Positions 36,318 through 46,975 of a stretch of 64,000 nucleotides of DNA are shown piece after piece; position 1 is the stretch's first letter; each line of letters opens with the position of its first letter. The stretch is taken from the NCBI RefSeq assembly GCF_001678945.1, contig NZ_CP015124.1:372001-436000 (forward strand), written 5' to 3'. The translations under genes and the position numbers were made by a program. Below the pieces are notes generated by a model that saw only the letters and a program-made list of their open reading frames with translations, did no database searches and was not told where the DNA came from. The stretch is from Phaeobacter gallaeciensis (GTDB lineage Bacteria; Pseudomonadota; Alphaproteobacteria; Rhodobacterales; Rhodobacteraceae).

Positions 36318-37979
36318 TTATACCTCAATCGTTTTCGGACGACGCCGTTCAAACCACATCACGATCATCACCCGGGTCACGAAGATCGCCGTGAACACCG
36401 AGGTCATGATGCCAAGGCCCAGCGTGATCGCAAATCCGCGTACCGGTCCGGATCCCATGGCGAACAGGATCACAGCGGTGATGAAGGTGGTGACATTGGC
36501 GTCAAGAATAGCGCTCAGCGCCTTGGAGTAGCCTTCGTCGATGGCGCGCGCCGGACCCCGGCCCGCTTTCAATTCTTCGCGGATCCGTTCGAACACCAGC
36601 ACGTTGGCATCCACCGCCATACCGACGGTCAGCACGATCCCGGCAATACCAGGCAACGTCAGCGTACCGCCAATCAGGCTGAGTGCGCCAAAGATCAGCG
36701 CCACGTTCAGCATCAGCGCCAGATTGGCGAAGACCCCGAAGAGACCATAGGACAGCGTCATGAAGACCAGCACCGCGACAAAGGCAACAATGGTCGCGAT
36801 CTTGCCCGCGTCGATACTGTCCTGCCCCAGTTCCGGGCCGATGGTGCGTTCTTCGAGGAACTCCAACCCGGCCGGTAGGGCACCTGCCCGCAGCAGAATG
36901 GCCAGGTTGGTGCTTTCCTCGATGGTGAAGTTACCGGTGATGATACCGGAGCCACCGGGAATATGCGCCTGAATGACCGGCGCCGAGACAACCTCGTCAT
37001 CCAATACGATCGCAAAGGGCGAGCCGATGTTTTCCGCCGTGTAGTCTCCGAACTTGCGCGCACCCGATGTATTGAAGCGGAAGGTTACCGCCGGGCGGCC
37101 GTTCTGGTCAAAGGACGGCTGCGCATCCACCAGCTCCTCGCCGGTCACCACCGGCGCGGCTTCGACGGTATAGAACACGCCCTCTTCATCCAGCGACGGG
37201 ATCACCTTGTTGCCGACACCGGCGCGGGCGTCGGCGTCATTGCCACGTCCCACAACCGGGTTGAACGTCAGCTGCGCGGTGGTGCCGATGATCTCTTTCA
37301 GCTCAGAGGCACTGCCGATACCCGGCACCTGGATCAGGATCCGGTCGGCGCCCTGACGCTGAATGGTGGGCTCACGGGTGCCGACCTCATCGATCCGGCG
37401 GCGCACGATTTCCAGCGACTGGCGCACCGTGCGGTCATCCGAGGCAAGGCGCTCGGCCTCGCTCAGCTCGATGATGATCACATCACCCTCGGCAGAAACG
37501 ACAATATCCGTTGCCCCGCCGCCGGTGAGGCTGGTGACCGGACTTGCCAGCCCACGCACCACTTCCAGCGCCCGGGCCATGCCCTCGGGCTGGGAGATCT
37601 TGACGCGAATCTGCCCGTCCGGTGCCGGTTGCAGCCGGAAGGTGCCGATGGTGGCCCGCTCGGGGCGCAGTGCATCGCGCACCTCGGGCCAGAGCGCATC
37701 CATGCGCGCAGCATAGACATCGGCGACCTTGACCTCGGCCAGCAGATGCGCACCGCCGCGCAGATCAAGGCCCAGGTTGACCAGCCCCGAAGGCATCCAT
37801 TCGGGCCATTGGCCTGCCTGTTCGAGCCGCTCCGGAGTCTCCCCCTTCATCTCGATCGCGGCGACGGCATCATTGGCCTGTTCGACACGGGTGTAGAACG
37901 CATTTGGCAGGGCTAGCAAAAGGCCGGCCACACAGACCAGCCAGATCAGCACCCTCTTCCAGAGATCGATTTGCAGCAT
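36318..37979 (-). CDS. secD: Protein translocase subunit SecD
   Basis: A 553-aa six-helix partner of SecF with a large periplasmic P1 domain. [17 protein letters not shown] is the SecD signature, [17 protein letters not shown] is in the periplasmic part, and [33 protein letters not shown] holds the proton-pathway Asp. yajC lies 34 bp upstream and secF follows at once, the classic yajC-secD-secF operon. Confidence 0.97.
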   Translation of the reverse strand: MLQIDLWKRVLIWLVCVAGLLLALPNAFYTRVEQANDAVAAIEMKGETPERLEQAGQWPEWMPSGLVNLGLDLRGGAHLLAEVKVADVYAARMDALWPEVRDALRPERATIGTFRLQPAPDGQIRVKISQPEGMARALEVVRGLASPVTSLTGGGATDIVVSAEGDVIIIELSEAERLASDDRTVRQSLEIVRRRIDEVGTREPTIQRQGADRILIQVPGIGSASELKEIIGTTAQLTFNPVVGRGNDADARAGVGNKVIPSLDEEGVFYTVEAAPVVTGEELVDAQPSFDQNGRPAVTFRFNTSGARKFGDYTAENIGSPFAIVLDDEVVSAPVIQAHIPGGSGIITGNFTIEESTNLAILLRAGALPAGLEFLEERTIGPELGQDSIDAGKIATIVAFVAVLVFMTLSYGLFGVFANLALMLNVALIFGALSLIGGTLTLPGIAGIVLTVGMAVDANVLVFERIREELKAGRGPARAIDEGYSKALSAILDANVTTFITAVILFAMGSGPVRGFAITLGLGIMTSVFTAIFVTRVMIVMWFERRRPKTIEV

Positions 37980-38013
37980 TGCCCTGCCTTTTCAGATATT
38001 TAAGATCAGAAGC

Positions 38014-38298
38014 TTACGCTGCCGGCTCGGTCTTGGACAGCACCTGAGCGATGGTCGAGCGCACAACGCGGACCTTGACGCCCTCGGCGACTTCGACTTC
38101 GACCTCGTTCTCTTCCTTGATCTTGGCAACCTTGCCGATCAGACCACCCTGGGTCACCACCTGATCGCCGCGGCGCAGGTTCTCGACCATTTTCTGGTGT
38201 TCCTTCATCTTCTTCTGCTGCGGGCGGATCAGCAGGAAGTACATGATCGCAAAGATCAGAATGAGCGGGAGAAACTGGCCAATCGTATTTGCGTCCAA
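38014..38298 (-). CDS. yajC: Preprotein translocase subunit YajC
   Basis: A 94-aa single-pass auxiliary subunit of the SecDF complex. [48 protein letters not shown] is diagnostic. There is no ATG close to the conserved N-terminus. I prefer a TTG start at 38298 ([10 protein letters not shown]), with AAGGA 8 bp upstream. An ATG at 38328 gives 10 more residues and has a weaker AAGG site; it cannot be ruled out. Confidence 0.9.
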   Translation of the reverse strand: MDANTIGQFLPLILIFAIMYFLLIRPQQKKMKEHQKMVENLRRGDQVVTQGGLIGKVAKIKEENEVEVEVAEGVKVRVVRSTIAQVLSKTEPAA

Positions 38299-38523
38299 GG
38301 GGATATTCCTTCTGTCTGGAGAGCCCATGCGGGGCTGCCTTATTTTGCAGGCGAACCTATGCGCTGGTCTGGACAGTTGCAAGGCAAAGGCGGTGCGACG
38401 ATGTGCAGATTCCGCCTTGCAACACCCTTATACAAACCCCGTTGTGCCCTCTTCCTCTTTGGCTGCGGCTCGGGCATAGGTTTGGCACTGATTCAACGTC
38501 GTCTCTTATACAGGAGCCACCCC
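38299..38523. other. Divergent spacer between yajC and serS
   Basis: This 225-bp region must contain promoters for the yajC-secDF operon (minus) and for serS (plus). The possible longer N-terminus of yajC covers 38299-38328. No other gene is convincing here. Confidence 0.45.
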
Positions 38524-39816
38524 ATGCACGACATCCGCGCGATCCGCGAAAATCCTGCCGCTTTTGACGCCGCTCTGGCGCGGCGTGGGGATGCGGCTGT
38601 GTCCTCTGAGGTGCTGGCCCTGGACGAGGCGCGCCGGGCCAAGATCCAGGCCGCCGAAGAAGCACAGGCCGCCCAGAACAAGGCCGCCAAGGCCATCGGC
38701 GCGGCCAAGGCCAAGGGCGACGAGGAAGAGTTCGAACGCCTGCGCAGCGAAGTTGCAGGCAAGAAGGCCGAGGTTGCCGCGCTGCAGACCGAAGCCAAGG
38801 AGCTCGACGCCAAGCTGACCGACATGCTGGCCCGCCTGCCCAACAACCCCGCCGAGGATGTGCCGGATGGGGCTGATGAGGACGACAACGTCGAGGTCAA
38901 CCGCTGGGGCACGCCCGCGGAATTCGATTTCACCGCCAAGGAACATTTTGAGATCACCGGCGTCGCAACAGCCATGGACTTTGAGACCGCCGCCAAGGTC
39001 TCTGGCTCGCGCTTCGTCTTCCTGAAAGGCGCAGTGGCACGCATTCACCGGGCGCTGGCACAGTTCATGATCGACACCCACGTCGATGAGAATGGCCTGA
39101 CCGAGGTGAACTCCCCTGTTCTGGTGCGCGACGAAGCAATGTATGGCACCGACAAGCTGCCGAAATTCGGCGAGGACAGCTATCAGACCACCAATGGCTG
39201 GTGGCTGGTGCCGACCTCCGAGGTGCCGCTGACCTATTCCGTCGCAGAGGATGTGCTCGATGCCAGCGCGCTGCCGATCCGCATGACCTCCCATACCCTG
39301 TGCTTCCGCTCCGAAGCGGGCTCCGCGGGCCGCGACACCTCGGGCATGCTGCGCCAGCACCAATTCGAAAAGGTCGAAATGGTTTCGGTCACCCACCCTG
39401 ACGAGTCCGACGCCGAGCAGAAACGCATGCTGCGCTGCGCCGAAGGGTTGCTGGAGAAGCTGGGCGTGCCCTATCGCACCGTGATTCTGTGCACCGGCGA
39501 CATGGGCTTTGGCGCGCGCCGCACCTATGACATCGAAGCCTGGCTGCCCGGCCAGAATGCCTATCGCGAGATTTCCTCGGTCTCGACCACCGGCGATTTC
39601 CAGGCCCGCCGCATGAACGCGCGTTTCCGCCCCGAAGGCGGTGGCAAGCCCGAGTTCGTGCACACCCTGAACGGATCGGGGCTGGCCGTGGGCCGCTGCC
39701 TGATCGCGGTTCTGGAAAATGGCCAGCAGGCGGATGGATCGGTCAAACTGCCCGAGGCGCTGGCGCCCTATCTGGGCGGTAAGCTGACCCTGACGGCAGA
39801 GGGCGCACTGGCCTGA
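38524..39816 (+). CDS. serS: Serine-tRNA ligase
   Basis: Charges tRNA-Ser. A 430-aa class II synthetase. The N-terminal coiled-coil arm (about 30-100, rich in Ala/Lys/Glu) contacts tRNA; motif 2 is [26 protein letters not shown] and motif 3 is [19 protein letters not shown] chose the ATG at 38524 ([11 protein letters not shown]), the conserved start, with CAGGAGCCACCCC upstream; longer in-frame extensions lie in the promoter region. It is followed by a strong terminator. Confidence 0.97.
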   Translation: MHDIRAIRENPAAFDAALARRGDAAVSSEVLALDEARRAKIQAAEEAQAAQNKAAKAIGAAKAKGDEEEFERLRSEVAGKKAEVAALQTEAKELDAKLTDMLARLPNNPAEDVPDGADEDDNVEVNRWGTPAEFDFTAKEHFEITGVATAMDFETAAKVSGSRFVFLKGAVARIHRALAQFMIDTHVDENGLTEVNSPVLVRDEAMYGTDKLPKFGEDSYQTTNGWWLVPTSEVPLTYSVAEDVLDASALPIRMTSHTLCFRSEAGSAGRDTSGMLRQHQFEKVEMVSVTHPDESDAEQKRMLRCAEGLLEKLGVPYRTVILCTGDMGFGARRTYDIEAWLPGQNAYREISSVSTTGDFQARRMNARFRPEGGGKPEFVHTLNGSGLAVGRCLIAVLENGQQADGSVKLPEALAPYLGGKLTLTAEGALA

Positions 39817-39843
39817 GCCCAGCTCCCCAGACCTGAAAACAAG

Positions 39844-39875
39844 AAAACCGGCCCCGAGAATGCGGGCCGGTTTTT
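39844..39875. terminator. Bidirectional terminator between serS and the HhH-protein gene
   Basis: AAAACCGGCCC pairs with GGGCCGGTTTT across a 9-nt loop and is followed by TTTTT on the plus strand. On the minus strand it is followed by TTTTCTTG, so it can serve both convergent genes. Confidence 0.9.
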
Positions 39876-39911
39876 CTTTGTCGTGCTACAGGCGCGTCGC
39901 AGGCGTTGGCT

Positions 39912-40574
39912 TCAACCCTTTGTCTTCTTGGATTTCTTCGCCTTTGCCGTTTTGTCCTTGGCTGGTTTGGCCTTTTCGGCTTTTGCCTTGCCCGGCTTTT
40001 CCTTTCCGGGTTTCTCCTTGGTGGCCTTATCGCTTGCATCCAGTTTTCCGCCGCTCTTCTTGCGGGCCAGGATGGCTTCAGCCTTGGCCTTTTCCCGCTC
40101 GATCGCCTTACGCGCCTTGGCCTTCACGCGTTTGGCTTTTTCCTTGGCCTTCACGCGCGCTTCGGCCATTTCCAGCGCCAGCGCCTCGGCCTTCTTGGCG
40201 GCCTTGCGCGCCTTGATCTTGGCCTTGGCAGCTTTTTCCTCGGCCGCGAGCCGGGCCGCCTCGGCGGCGGCGAGCGCGGCGTTCAGCTGGGTTGCATCCT
40301 CAGGCGGGACCTCACGGGTCACCTTCGCCGGCCTTGCGGCAGGGCGACCGGTGCGCACCGGCGCGGTCGGACGCTGCTGTGCGGGCGCAGCCACAGCCTG
40401 CGGTGCAACGGCGGCCTGCTTCAGGCGCGCGGCGCGCGCGGCCCCAATGCCGGGTACCTTGCTCAGATCTTTTTCGCTGATCGCTGCCAGCGCCTCGACC
40501 GACGTGATCCCCTGATCCTTCAGCGCCTTTTCCAGCGCGGGACCAACCCCTTTGAGATCCTTGAGAGCCGTCAT
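39912..40574 (-). CDS. Helix-hairpin-helix protein with histone-H1-like basic tail
   Basis: A 220-aa protein with three visible parts. Residues 1-52 are a helix-hairpin-helix pair (LKDLKGVGPALEKAL...LSKVPGIGAARAARL) as found in DNA-binding proteins. Residues 94-172 are a long Ala/Lys/Glu helix, likely a coiled coil. Residues 173-220 are a Lys/Ala/Pro-rich tail with KEKPGKEKPGKAKAEKAKPAK-type repeats, resembling histone H1 or bacterial HctB-like tails. I chose the ATG at 40574 with AAGGAAG upstream. A nucleoid-associated role is inference. Confidence 0.82.
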   Translation of the reverse strand: MTALKDLKGVGPALEKALKDQGITSVEALAAISEKDLSKVPGIGAARAARLKQAAVAPQAVAAPAQQRPTAPVRTGRPAARPAKVTREVPPEDATQLNAALAAAEAARLAAEEKAAKAKIKARKAAKKAEALALEMAEARVKAKEKAKRVKAKARKAIEREKAKAEAILARKKSGGKLDASDKATKEKPGKEKPGKAKAEKAKPAKDKTAKAKKSKKTKG

Positions 40575-40663
40575 TTCAATCTTCCTTTTCTTTTCCCGGC
40601 AGCTACACGGGCTGTCGGAATGGGCTGCCGTACCTGGCGTGCCCTTAGTATGCAATGCGCGTT

Positions 40664-41617
40664 TCAGGCCGGAAAGGGCACCAGGCGTTTTTGCTCTTCA
40701 TCCCACAGTTTCAGGGACAAAGCGCGCAAAGCTTCATCAAATGAGATCCGCCGCAGCGCAAATTCAGGCGGCAGATTATAGTGGCACTTCCGCAGGCGAT
40801 AGCTGGGGATCCGGGCGTTGAAGTGATGGATGTCGTGCAGGGTGATATTGGCGACGGCAAAATCGAAGAACCAGCCGAAATCCAGGCAGGAGGACCCCTG
40901 CAACGCTGCCTCCTGCGGGTTCAGATCCGGGCGACGATCCCAGTAGGTGTCTTCAAAGTTATGCTGCAGATAGACCAGAAATACCCCGATCATGCCGCCA
41001 AGGAAGGAAAACGCCAGCCACACCCACAGACCCGTCGGGCCTGCCACGTAATAAAGCAGGGAAATCAGCGCAATGATCACCATATTATGCAGCAGCACCC
41101 CCAGAATGCCGAACTTGGTGGTGTTCTTGGGCCAGCGGTAGCGAATGAAATAGGTAAAGGCCGATCCCACCGGCACCAGCACCAACGGATTGCGGTAAAG
41201 CCGATAGGTCAGCCGCTCCCAGAACCCCGCCTCCTTCCATTCGCGCAGGGTCATCGTGTGTATTTCGCCGGTTTCCCGGTGTTCCAGATTGCCGATATTG
41301 GCATGGTGCAGGTTGTGGTTTTGCTTCATCACCTCGAACGGCGCAAAGGTGAAAGGCGACAGGACGTGGCCCGCGATTTCGTTTTGCCTGCGGGTTTCGA
41401 ACAGCGAATGGTGCCCGGTATCATGCTGCAGCACATAAAGCCGCACCGCCGCAAAGGCAAAGATCACCCCTGCTGGAATCAGGATATACCACCGCTCGAC
41501 ATAGGCGATGGCCAAGTAGAGGGATAGAAAGTAGACCGCGAAGGTGCCGAAATAACTCAATGCCGCCAGGCGGTTATCTTTCTTAGTATATTCACGCGTG
41601 TAAGTTCTCAGGTCCAT
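40664..41617 (-). CDS. Fatty acid desaturase
   Basis: A 317-aa membrane di-iron desaturase. The three histidine boxes are HDTGHH, HNLHH and HDIHH, separated by two pairs of hydrophobic helices, as in acyl-lipid desaturases. Substrate specificity is unknown; it probably introduces a double bond into membrane acyl chains. I chose the ATG at 41617 (MDLRTYTREYTKKD), with AAGGGAAG upstream; the longer frame before it is not homologous. Confidence 0.92.
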   Translation of the reverse strand: MDLRTYTREYTKKDNRLAALSYFGTFAVYFLSLYLAIAYVERWYILIPAGVIFAFAAVRLYVLQHDTGHHSLFETRRQNEIAGHVLSPFTFAPFEVMKQNHNLHHANIGNLEHRETGEIHTMTLREWKEAGFWERLTYRLYRNPLVLVPVGSAFTYFIRYRWPKNTTKFGILGVLLHNMVIIALISLLYYVAGPTGLWVWLAFSFLGGMIGVFLVYLQHNFEDTYWDRRPDLNPQEAALQGSSCLDFGWFFDFAVANITLHDIHHFNARIPSYRLRKCHYNLPPEFALRRISFDEALRALSLKLWDEEQKRLVPFPA

Positions 41618-41770
41618 GAGACTTCCCTTAAATACGCTCTGTGACGCCGGTGTAAAATCTCCGGGCGCTTGACGTTTAAAAACTCCATTGGCTGGGAAGA
41701 TCAGAAAATCGGCTGACGCCCTGCCAATGCCATTTAATGTTAATGGCTTGGCAACGGATTTCAACGTGTG

Positions 41771-41802
41771 AAAAGGACCGGCCCGCAGATGCGAACCGGT
41801 CC
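41771..41802 (-). terminator. Rho-independent terminator of der
   Basis: GGACCGG and CCGGTCC form a perfect 7-bp stem with a 14-nt loop. On the minus strand it is followed by TTTT, about 60 bp after the der stop at 41862. The rest of 41618-41861 shows no gene. Confidence 0.8.
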
Positions 41803-41861
41803 AGCAAAAATTTTGGTCTTTGGCCTAGGGCGCGCAAGCCTCTAGAAGGCAGCGCCTGGAA

Positions 41862-43328
41862 TCAGTCCCTGCGCCCTTCCAGGTGTTTGCGCAGCTTCGA
41901 GGGCGCGGCTTTCTTGCGGCCCTTGTAGGGGTTCTTGTCCGCCTGCCCGCGCATATAAAGCCGGATCGGCGTGCCGGGCATGTCGAAATCCTCGCGCAGG
42001 CCATTGACCAGATAACGGGTATAGCTGGCCGGGATTTTGTCCGGATGGGAACACATCACCACGAACCCCGGCGGGCGCGTCTTGGCTTGGGTCATATAGC
42101 GCAGCTTGATCCGCTTACCCTGCGGTGCGGGCGGCGGGTGCTGCTCCAGCATGCCAATCAGCCAGCGGTTCAACGCTGCGGTGGGCACCCGGCGGTTCCA
42201 GACGTCATAGGCGCGCATAATGGCAGCGTGCAGCCGGTCCAGCCCCTTGCCGGTCTTGGCCGACACCGTGACCAGCGGCGCACCGCGCAGCTGCGGCAGC
42301 AACCGGGCAAAGGCCTCTTTCAGGTTTTTCAGCTTTTCCTGCTTGTTGTCCTCGATGTCCCATTTGTTGACCGCGACGACAACCGCACGCCCTTCCCGCT
42401 CGGCCAGATCGGCGATCCGCAGGTCCTGCTGTTCAAAGGGAATGTCCGCATCGAGAAGCACCACCACGACCTCGGCGAATTTCACCGCGCGCAGACCGTC
42501 CGATACGGACAGTTTTTCCAGCTTTTCCTGAACCTTGGCTTTTTTGCGCATACCCGCAGTGTCAAAGACCCGCATCGGCGTGCCTGCCCAGTCGATCTTC
42601 AGCGAGATCGCATCGCGGGTAATCCCCGCCTCGGGGCCGGTCAGCAGGCGATCCTCACCAAGGATCTTGTTGATCAGGGTCGATTTGCCCGCGTTGGGAC
42701 GGCCGACGACTGCCACCTGCAGCGGCTTGTCCATCGTTGGCTGAGGGACCTCGTACTCGGCATCCTCGTCGTCCAGATCCTCGTCCACAGACACGTCCGT
42801 CAGCGGAGCATTGTCCTGCGCGGTTTTTTCAAAACGTTCCGAAATCGGCAGCAGCTGGGAATAGAGATCATTCAGACCCTCGCCATGTTCGCCGGACAGG
42901 CGGATCGGCTCACCGAGGCCTAGGCCATAGGCTTCCAAAACCCCGGCATCGGCTGCGGAGCCTTCGGATTTGTTTGCCGCCAGAATGACATGCGCGGATT
43001 TCTTGCGCAGGATATCGGCAAACATCTCGTCCACCGGGGTCACCCCCGTGCGCGCATCAATCATGAACAAGCAGACATCCGCCATATCCACCGCCCGTTC
43101 GGTCAGGCGGCGCATGCGCCCTTCGAGCGAGTTGTCGGTGGCATCCTCAAGGCCGGCGGTGTCGATGACGGTAAACCGCAGATCGCCAAGGCGGGCCTCA
43201 CCTTCGCGCAGGTCACGGGTGACCCCCGGCTGGTCATCGACCAAGGCCAGTTTCTTGCCGACAAGGCGGTTGAACAGGGTGGACTTGCCCACATTCGGAC
43301 GGCCCACGATAGCGAGGGTAAAAGACAT
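41862..43328 (-). CDS. der: GTPase Der (EngA)
   Basis: A 488-aa essential GTPase with two tandem G domains that helps 50S ribosome assembly. G1 motifs are [16 protein letters not shown] (first domain) and [15 protein letters not shown] (second domain, about residue 200), with [16 protein letters not shown]3 and [16 protein letters not shown]4, followed by the KH-like domain. Its C-terminus is Lys/Arg-rich. I chose the ATG at 43328 ([12 protein letters not shown]). It follows bamB and yfgM in the same order as in gammaproteobacteria. Confidence 0.96.
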   Translation of the reverse strand: MSFTLAIVGRPNVGKSTLFNRLVGKKLALVDDQPGVTRDLREGEARLGDLRFTVIDTAGLEDATDNSLEGRMRRLTERAVDMADVCLFMIDARTGVTPVDEMFADILRKKSAHVILAANKSEGSAADAGVLEAYGLGLGEPIRLSGEHGEGLNDLYSQLLPISERFEKTAQDNAPLTDVSVDEDLDDEDAEYEVPQPTMDKPLQVAVVGRPNAGKSTLINKILGEDRLLTGPEAGITRDAISLKIDWAGTPMRVFDTAGMRKKAKVQEKLEKLSVSDGLRAVKFAEVVVVLLDADIPFEQQDLRIADLAEREGRAVVVAVNKWDIEDNKQEKLKNLKEAFARLLPQLRGAPLVTVSAKTGKGLDRLHAAIMRAYDVWNRRVPTAALNRWLIGMLEQHPPPAPQGKRIKLRYMTQAKTRPPGFVVMCSHPDKIPASYTRYLVNGLREDFDMPGTPIRLYMRGQADKNPYKGRKKAAPSKLRKHLEGRRD

Positions 43329-43402
43329 CGGACCCAACTTTTTGCGATTCAGACGCGCCCCATAGCGCATCTGCTGTCTTACGGCCAGAGCCGATCGACG
43401 CT

Positions 43403-44725
43403 TTAACGGAAGGCGAGAAGCTCCCCTTTCGAGGAAACCACATAAAGGGTCTTGCCCGCAACAACCGGCGCGGTCGTCGCGCCGCCGGGGGCCTCGATGC
43501 TGCGCGTCAGGTTGCCGTCACGGGGATCGAACATGCGAATCTGACCATCGTTGGAGGTGATGATCACCTGACCACCTGCCAGCACCGGACCATAGTGGGC
43601 CACCACAGCGCCGCGTTTAGAAGGCTTGTCCTTCAGATAGCCCGGCAGGTCCACAGCCCAGATCACCTCTCCGCTGGAGGCATCCAGACGCAGGAGCTGG
43701 TTGCGGTCGCTGATCTGGAACAGGCTGCCTCCGGCAGGCCAAACCGGCCCGATGGCCCCTTCCTGTGCTGTCCAGATGCGATCGCCATTGTTGGTATCGA
43801 TCGCCACGGTGCGGCCCGAATGGTTCCCCACGAAGGCACGGTTTCCGACCACCACTGGCGCACCGGTGACATCGCTGATCCGCGCCAGCGTGGTGCCGAC
43901 GCGCTGCCCCGCCACTGAGGCGTTCCAGCGGCGCACACCGCCACGGCGGAAGCTGGCGACCAGATCGCCGGAACCAAAGGCAAAGATGACGTAATCCCCG
44001 GCAATCACTGGCGACGGTGCGCCCAGCACGTTCGAGGGGCTCGGAACGCCTTCGACCTGCCATGCGATGCGGCCATCAGAGGTGTTGACGGCCCAACCGG
44101 TATCATCCCCGGCCACCAGATAAACCAGCCCGTCACGCACCATCGGCTCGCCCGAACCGGTGGCTTCCAGTTTTTGACGCCAGATCTGTTTGCCGGTGCT
44201 GGCCTCCAGCGCGGTCAGAACGCCATAGCCAGAGGAGATGTAAAGAACACCCTTGTCATAGGCCATGCCGCCGCCGGTTGCCTGACCTTCGCTTTCGCGG
44301 GCGGGAATCAGATCGCTTTGCCACAGAAGCTGACCAGAGGGAGACACCGCACTGACGCGGGCCGCGCTGTCCAGCGTGTAAATACGCCCATCAGCCACAA
44401 CGGGGCGGGCCGTGATACGCTGGCGGCGGCTGTCGCCCTCGCCGATGGAAACGGCCCACTGCAATTGCGGCGCCGTCGACAGCGCCGGATGCGCGGTGCG
44501 CTGCGCCGGAAGCCCGTGCGTCTGCGCCCAGGAAGCGTTGACGGTCTGGCTGGGCAGGGAAATTGGCCGCGACTGGTTGACCACCTGGATATTGGCATCG
44601 GGACGGATGTCTTCGCGCTGCCCTTGCAGGATCACCTCGGGTTCGGCGCAGGCGGCCAGAACCAGAGCCATCGCGCTACCGCAAAAAAGCGCCCGCGCGC
44701 GAGAAATGGATTTAGCTGCCGTCAT
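43403..44725 (-). CDS. bamB: Outer membrane assembly lipoprotein BamB-like (PQQ propeller)
   Basis: A 440-aa lipoprotein predicted to help outer-membrane protein insertion. The signal peptide ends in the lipobox LAAC with Cys26. The rest is an eight-bladed beta-propeller with repeated [54 protein letters not shown] and [11 protein letters not shown] blade ends. Position between yfgM and der supports BamB. I chose the ATG at 44725, which puts the signal peptide at the N-terminus; an earlier ATG at 44761 adds 12 residues. Confidence 0.88.
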   Translation of the reverse strand: MTAAKSISRARALFCGSAMALVLAACAEPEVILQGQREDIRPDANIQVVNQSRPISLPSQTVNASWAQTHGLPAQRTAHPALSTAPQLQWAVSIGEGDSRRQRITARPVVADGRIYTLDSAARVSAVSPSGQLLWQSDLIPARESEGQATGGGMAYDKGVLYISSGYGVLTALEASTGKQIWRQKLEATGSGEPMVRDGLVYLVAGDDTGWAVNTSDGRIAWQVEGVPSPSNVLGAPSPVIAGDYVIFAFGSGDLVASFRRGGVRRWNASVAGQRVGTTLARISDVTGAPVVVGNRAFVGNHSGRTVAIDTNNGDRIWTAQEGAIGPVWPAGGSLFQISDRNQLLRLDASSGEVIWAVDLPGYLKDKPSKRGAVVAHYGPVLAGGQVIITSNDGQIRMFDPRDGNLTRSIEAPGGATTAPVVAGKTLYVVSSKGELLAFR

Positions 44726-44778
44726 TGCCCTGCCCCGCAATTCGTTTCCCTCTCCGCGCACATTCCGCGCGGCGCCTT

Positions 44779-45450
44779 TTAACCTTCCGGCGCGTCTGCC
44801 GCGTCCGGTTTTCCACCAAGTGCTACAATCACTTGAGTTGCGCGGTCTTGCAAGTCCCGGCTGACAGTCGCATCCGCCGTAATCGCCTGCAGACGCGCGA
44901 TTGCGGCCTCGGTCTCACCGGCTTCGATGTCCAGCAGTGCAAGTTGCTCGGACGCCAGCAGCGACAAAGGTGCACCGGGCTGTGCCAGGGCCTCATATTG
45001 CAGGCGGCGTTCTTCAAGGCTCAGCGTCTCTGCCTGCAGGGCCAGCGCCTTGAAGCTGGCGATGTGACGGTAAACCAGCGGCAGTTCGCCATCGGTGGCG
45101 ACTTCACTGAGGACCGCAACGGCGGTCTCGGTATCCTCGGCTTCGGCCAGGGCGCCTGCGCGCATCATCTTGGCCACGGCAGCGCCGGTTTCAGAGCCAG
45201 CGGCCACCTGCGCCAGTGCCTCGGCGCGGTCTGCGGGTTCATCAGCTGCCAGCGCGGCAATCATGCCATCGCCAAGCGCCTGCGCTGCGGCGAGTTCCTG
45301 CGCCTTGTTATATTCGCGATAGGCGGCACCGCCCACGATGACCACCACGGCCAGACCACCGATCCAGCCATAGCGTTTCAGCATCAGGAACAGGCGGTCC
45401 CGGCGCACCTCTTCGGTCACCTCTTCGATAAAGCTGTCGGTGTCGCTCAT
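44779..45450 (-). CDS. YfgM-like tetratricopeptide protein
   Basis: A 223-aa single-pass inner-membrane protein. The cytoplasmic start MSDTDSFIEEVTEEVRRDRLFLMLKRYGW precedes a membrane helix (residues 29-45), then helical TPR-like repeats in the periplasm. Size, topology and position upstream of bamB-der match YfgM, the ancillary subunit of the SecYEG translocon. The overall sequence is Ala/Glu-rich, so the assignment rests on context and topology. Confidence 0.8.
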   Translation of the reverse strand: MSDTDSFIEEVTEEVRRDRLFLMLKRYGWIGGLAVVVIVGGAAYREYNKAQELAAAQALGDGMIAALAADEPADRAEALAQVAAGSETGAAVAKMMRAGALAEAEDTETAVAVLSEVATDGELPLVYRHIASFKALALQAETLSLEERRLQYEALAQPGAPLSLLASEQLALLDIEAGETEAAIARLQAITADATVSRDLQDRATQVIVALGGKPDAADAPEG

Positions 45451-45724
45451 GAAAATGTCCCCGATATGCCCGGTCTGTGCCGGAAAATTGTCTCACGTGA
45501 CGCCTCTCTTAACGCGCCTTCGGGTACAAGCCAAGAGCCGCAATATCCGGCAATCCGTGCGCAAGCCTGAAACAATGGGTAAAAATATGAAGTGAACTGC
45601 TTTGTTTAGTATGGACAATGCCTACATGCTTACTATGACTTTTTCCCGGGTGTCTGGCGGAACCCTCTTGGAAAGCCGAGCCAATGGCTGCGGCTTGCTC
45701 AGTGTTATTTGAGAAAGGCCCGAA
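45451..45724. other. Divergent spacer between yfgM-like and RND adaptor genes
   Basis: A 274-bp divergent region that should contain promoters for yfgM-bamB-der and for the efflux pair. Its middle (about 45570-45650) is relatively AT-rich (TAAAAATATGAAG, TTTGTTTAGTATGG). No regulator gene is adjacent to the efflux pair. I see no clear operator. Confidence 0.4.
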
Positions 45725-46975
45725 ATGCGTTTGATACCCCTTCTGACCGCGATTGCCGTCACCGCCGGACTGTATTTCCTGGTCCTGCAGCGGGAGGATC
45801 TGTTTGCCTTCGCCCGTGGCGAGACTGCAGCCGAAGCAACAGAGACCGTTGAAAGCGAACCCTCTGCCGAAGGCGCGGCGAGTGTCACGGTCACTGCAGA
45901 AAAACGCGTCGGCGTCGTCGTCAAACGCAGCGAAGCGCGGCCGCTCGACAGCGCTGTGATCCTGCGCGGCCAGACACAGGCCGCACGTCAGGTCGAGGTC
46001 AAGGCCGAAACAACATCCACCGTGCTGTCAGAGCCGCTGCGCAAGGGCACGCAGGTCAAGGCGGGCGATCTGTTGTGCGAGCTGGATCCGGGCACCCGGC
46101 TGGCCGCGCACCAGGAAGCGCAGGCCCGTCTGCTCGAAGCGCGAGCCCGTACCCCCGAAGCCGAAGCCAAGCTGGAAGAAGCCAACGCCCGGCTCAAGGA
46201 AGCGACCATCAACCTGACGGCTGCGGAAAAACTGTCGCAGGAAGGCTATGCCTCGGAAACACGGCTGGCGGCGGCGCGGGCGGCCGAACGCACGGCCGTT
46301 GCCGGGATCGCTGCGGCGCAGGGTGGTCTGGAAACCTCGCGTGCGGGCATCGAATCCGCGCTGGCGCTGGTCGCCTCCACCAGCAAGGAAATCGACCGGC
46401 TGCGTATTACCGCGCCTTTTGATGGCCTCCTGGAAAGCGACACCGCAGAAATCGGCAGCCTGATGCAGCCGGGCAGCCTTTGTGCGACCGTCATCCAGCT
46501 GGACACCATCAAGGTGGTGGGCTTTGTGCCGGAAACCGAAGTCAACCGGGTGCATCTTGGCGCGCTGGCCGGGGCCGAACTGGCCAATGGCGCGCGGGTT
46601 CAGGGCGAGGTTACATTCGTCAGCCGCTCGGCTGATCCGACCACACGCACCTTTGAGGTCGAAATCACCGTCGACAACCCCGACCTGAAGATCCGCGACG
46701 GGCAGACCGCCGATATCGTGATCTCCGCAGAGGGCACCAAGGCGCATCTGCTGCCGCAATCGGCGCTGACTCTCAACAACGATGGGCGGCTCGGCGTGCG
46801 GATCGTGCGCGAGGATCAGACCGCCGGTTTCGTTCTGGTATCCCTTCTGCGCGACACGGCCGAGGGCGTCTGGGTCAGCGGCCTGCCGGAAAAGGCTGAC
46901 GTGATCGTCGTCGGTCAGGACTTCGTCACCGAAGGGGTGCCCGTTGCGCCCACCTATCAGGAGGCGATGCAATGA
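45725..46975 (+). CDS. RND efflux periplasmic adaptor subunit
   Basis: A 416-aa membrane-fusion protein that joins the RND permease to the outer membrane. The N-terminal segment MRLIPLLTAIAVTAGLYFLVLQ is a membrane anchor without lipobox. The lipoyl halves (VEVKAETTSTVLSEPLRKGTQVKAGDLLCELDPG and LRITAPFDGLLESDTAEIGSLMQPG) flank a long coiled-coil hairpin (about 130-220). A beta-barrel domain follows. The stop overlaps the permease start by 4 bp, so the pair is translated together. Substrate unknown. Confidence 0.93.
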   Translation: MRLIPLLTAIAVTAGLYFLVLQREDLFAFARGETAAEATETVESEPSAEGAASVTVTAEKRVGVVVKRSEARPLDSAVILRGQTQAARQVEVKAETTSTVLSEPLRKGTQVKAGDLLCELDPGTRLAAHQEAQARLLEARARTPEAEAKLEEANARLKEATINLTAAEKLSQEGYASETRLAAARAAERTAVAGIAAAQGGLETSRAGIESALALVASTSKEIDRLRITAPFDGLLESDTAEIGSLMQPGSLCATVIQLDTIKVVGFVPETEVNRVHLGALAGAELANGARVQGEVTFVSRSADPTTRTFEVEITVDNPDLKIRDGQTADIVISAEGTKAHLLPQSALTLNNDGRLGVRIVREDQTAGFVLVSLLRDTAEGVWVSGLPEKADVIVVGQDFVTEGVPVAPTYQEAMQ

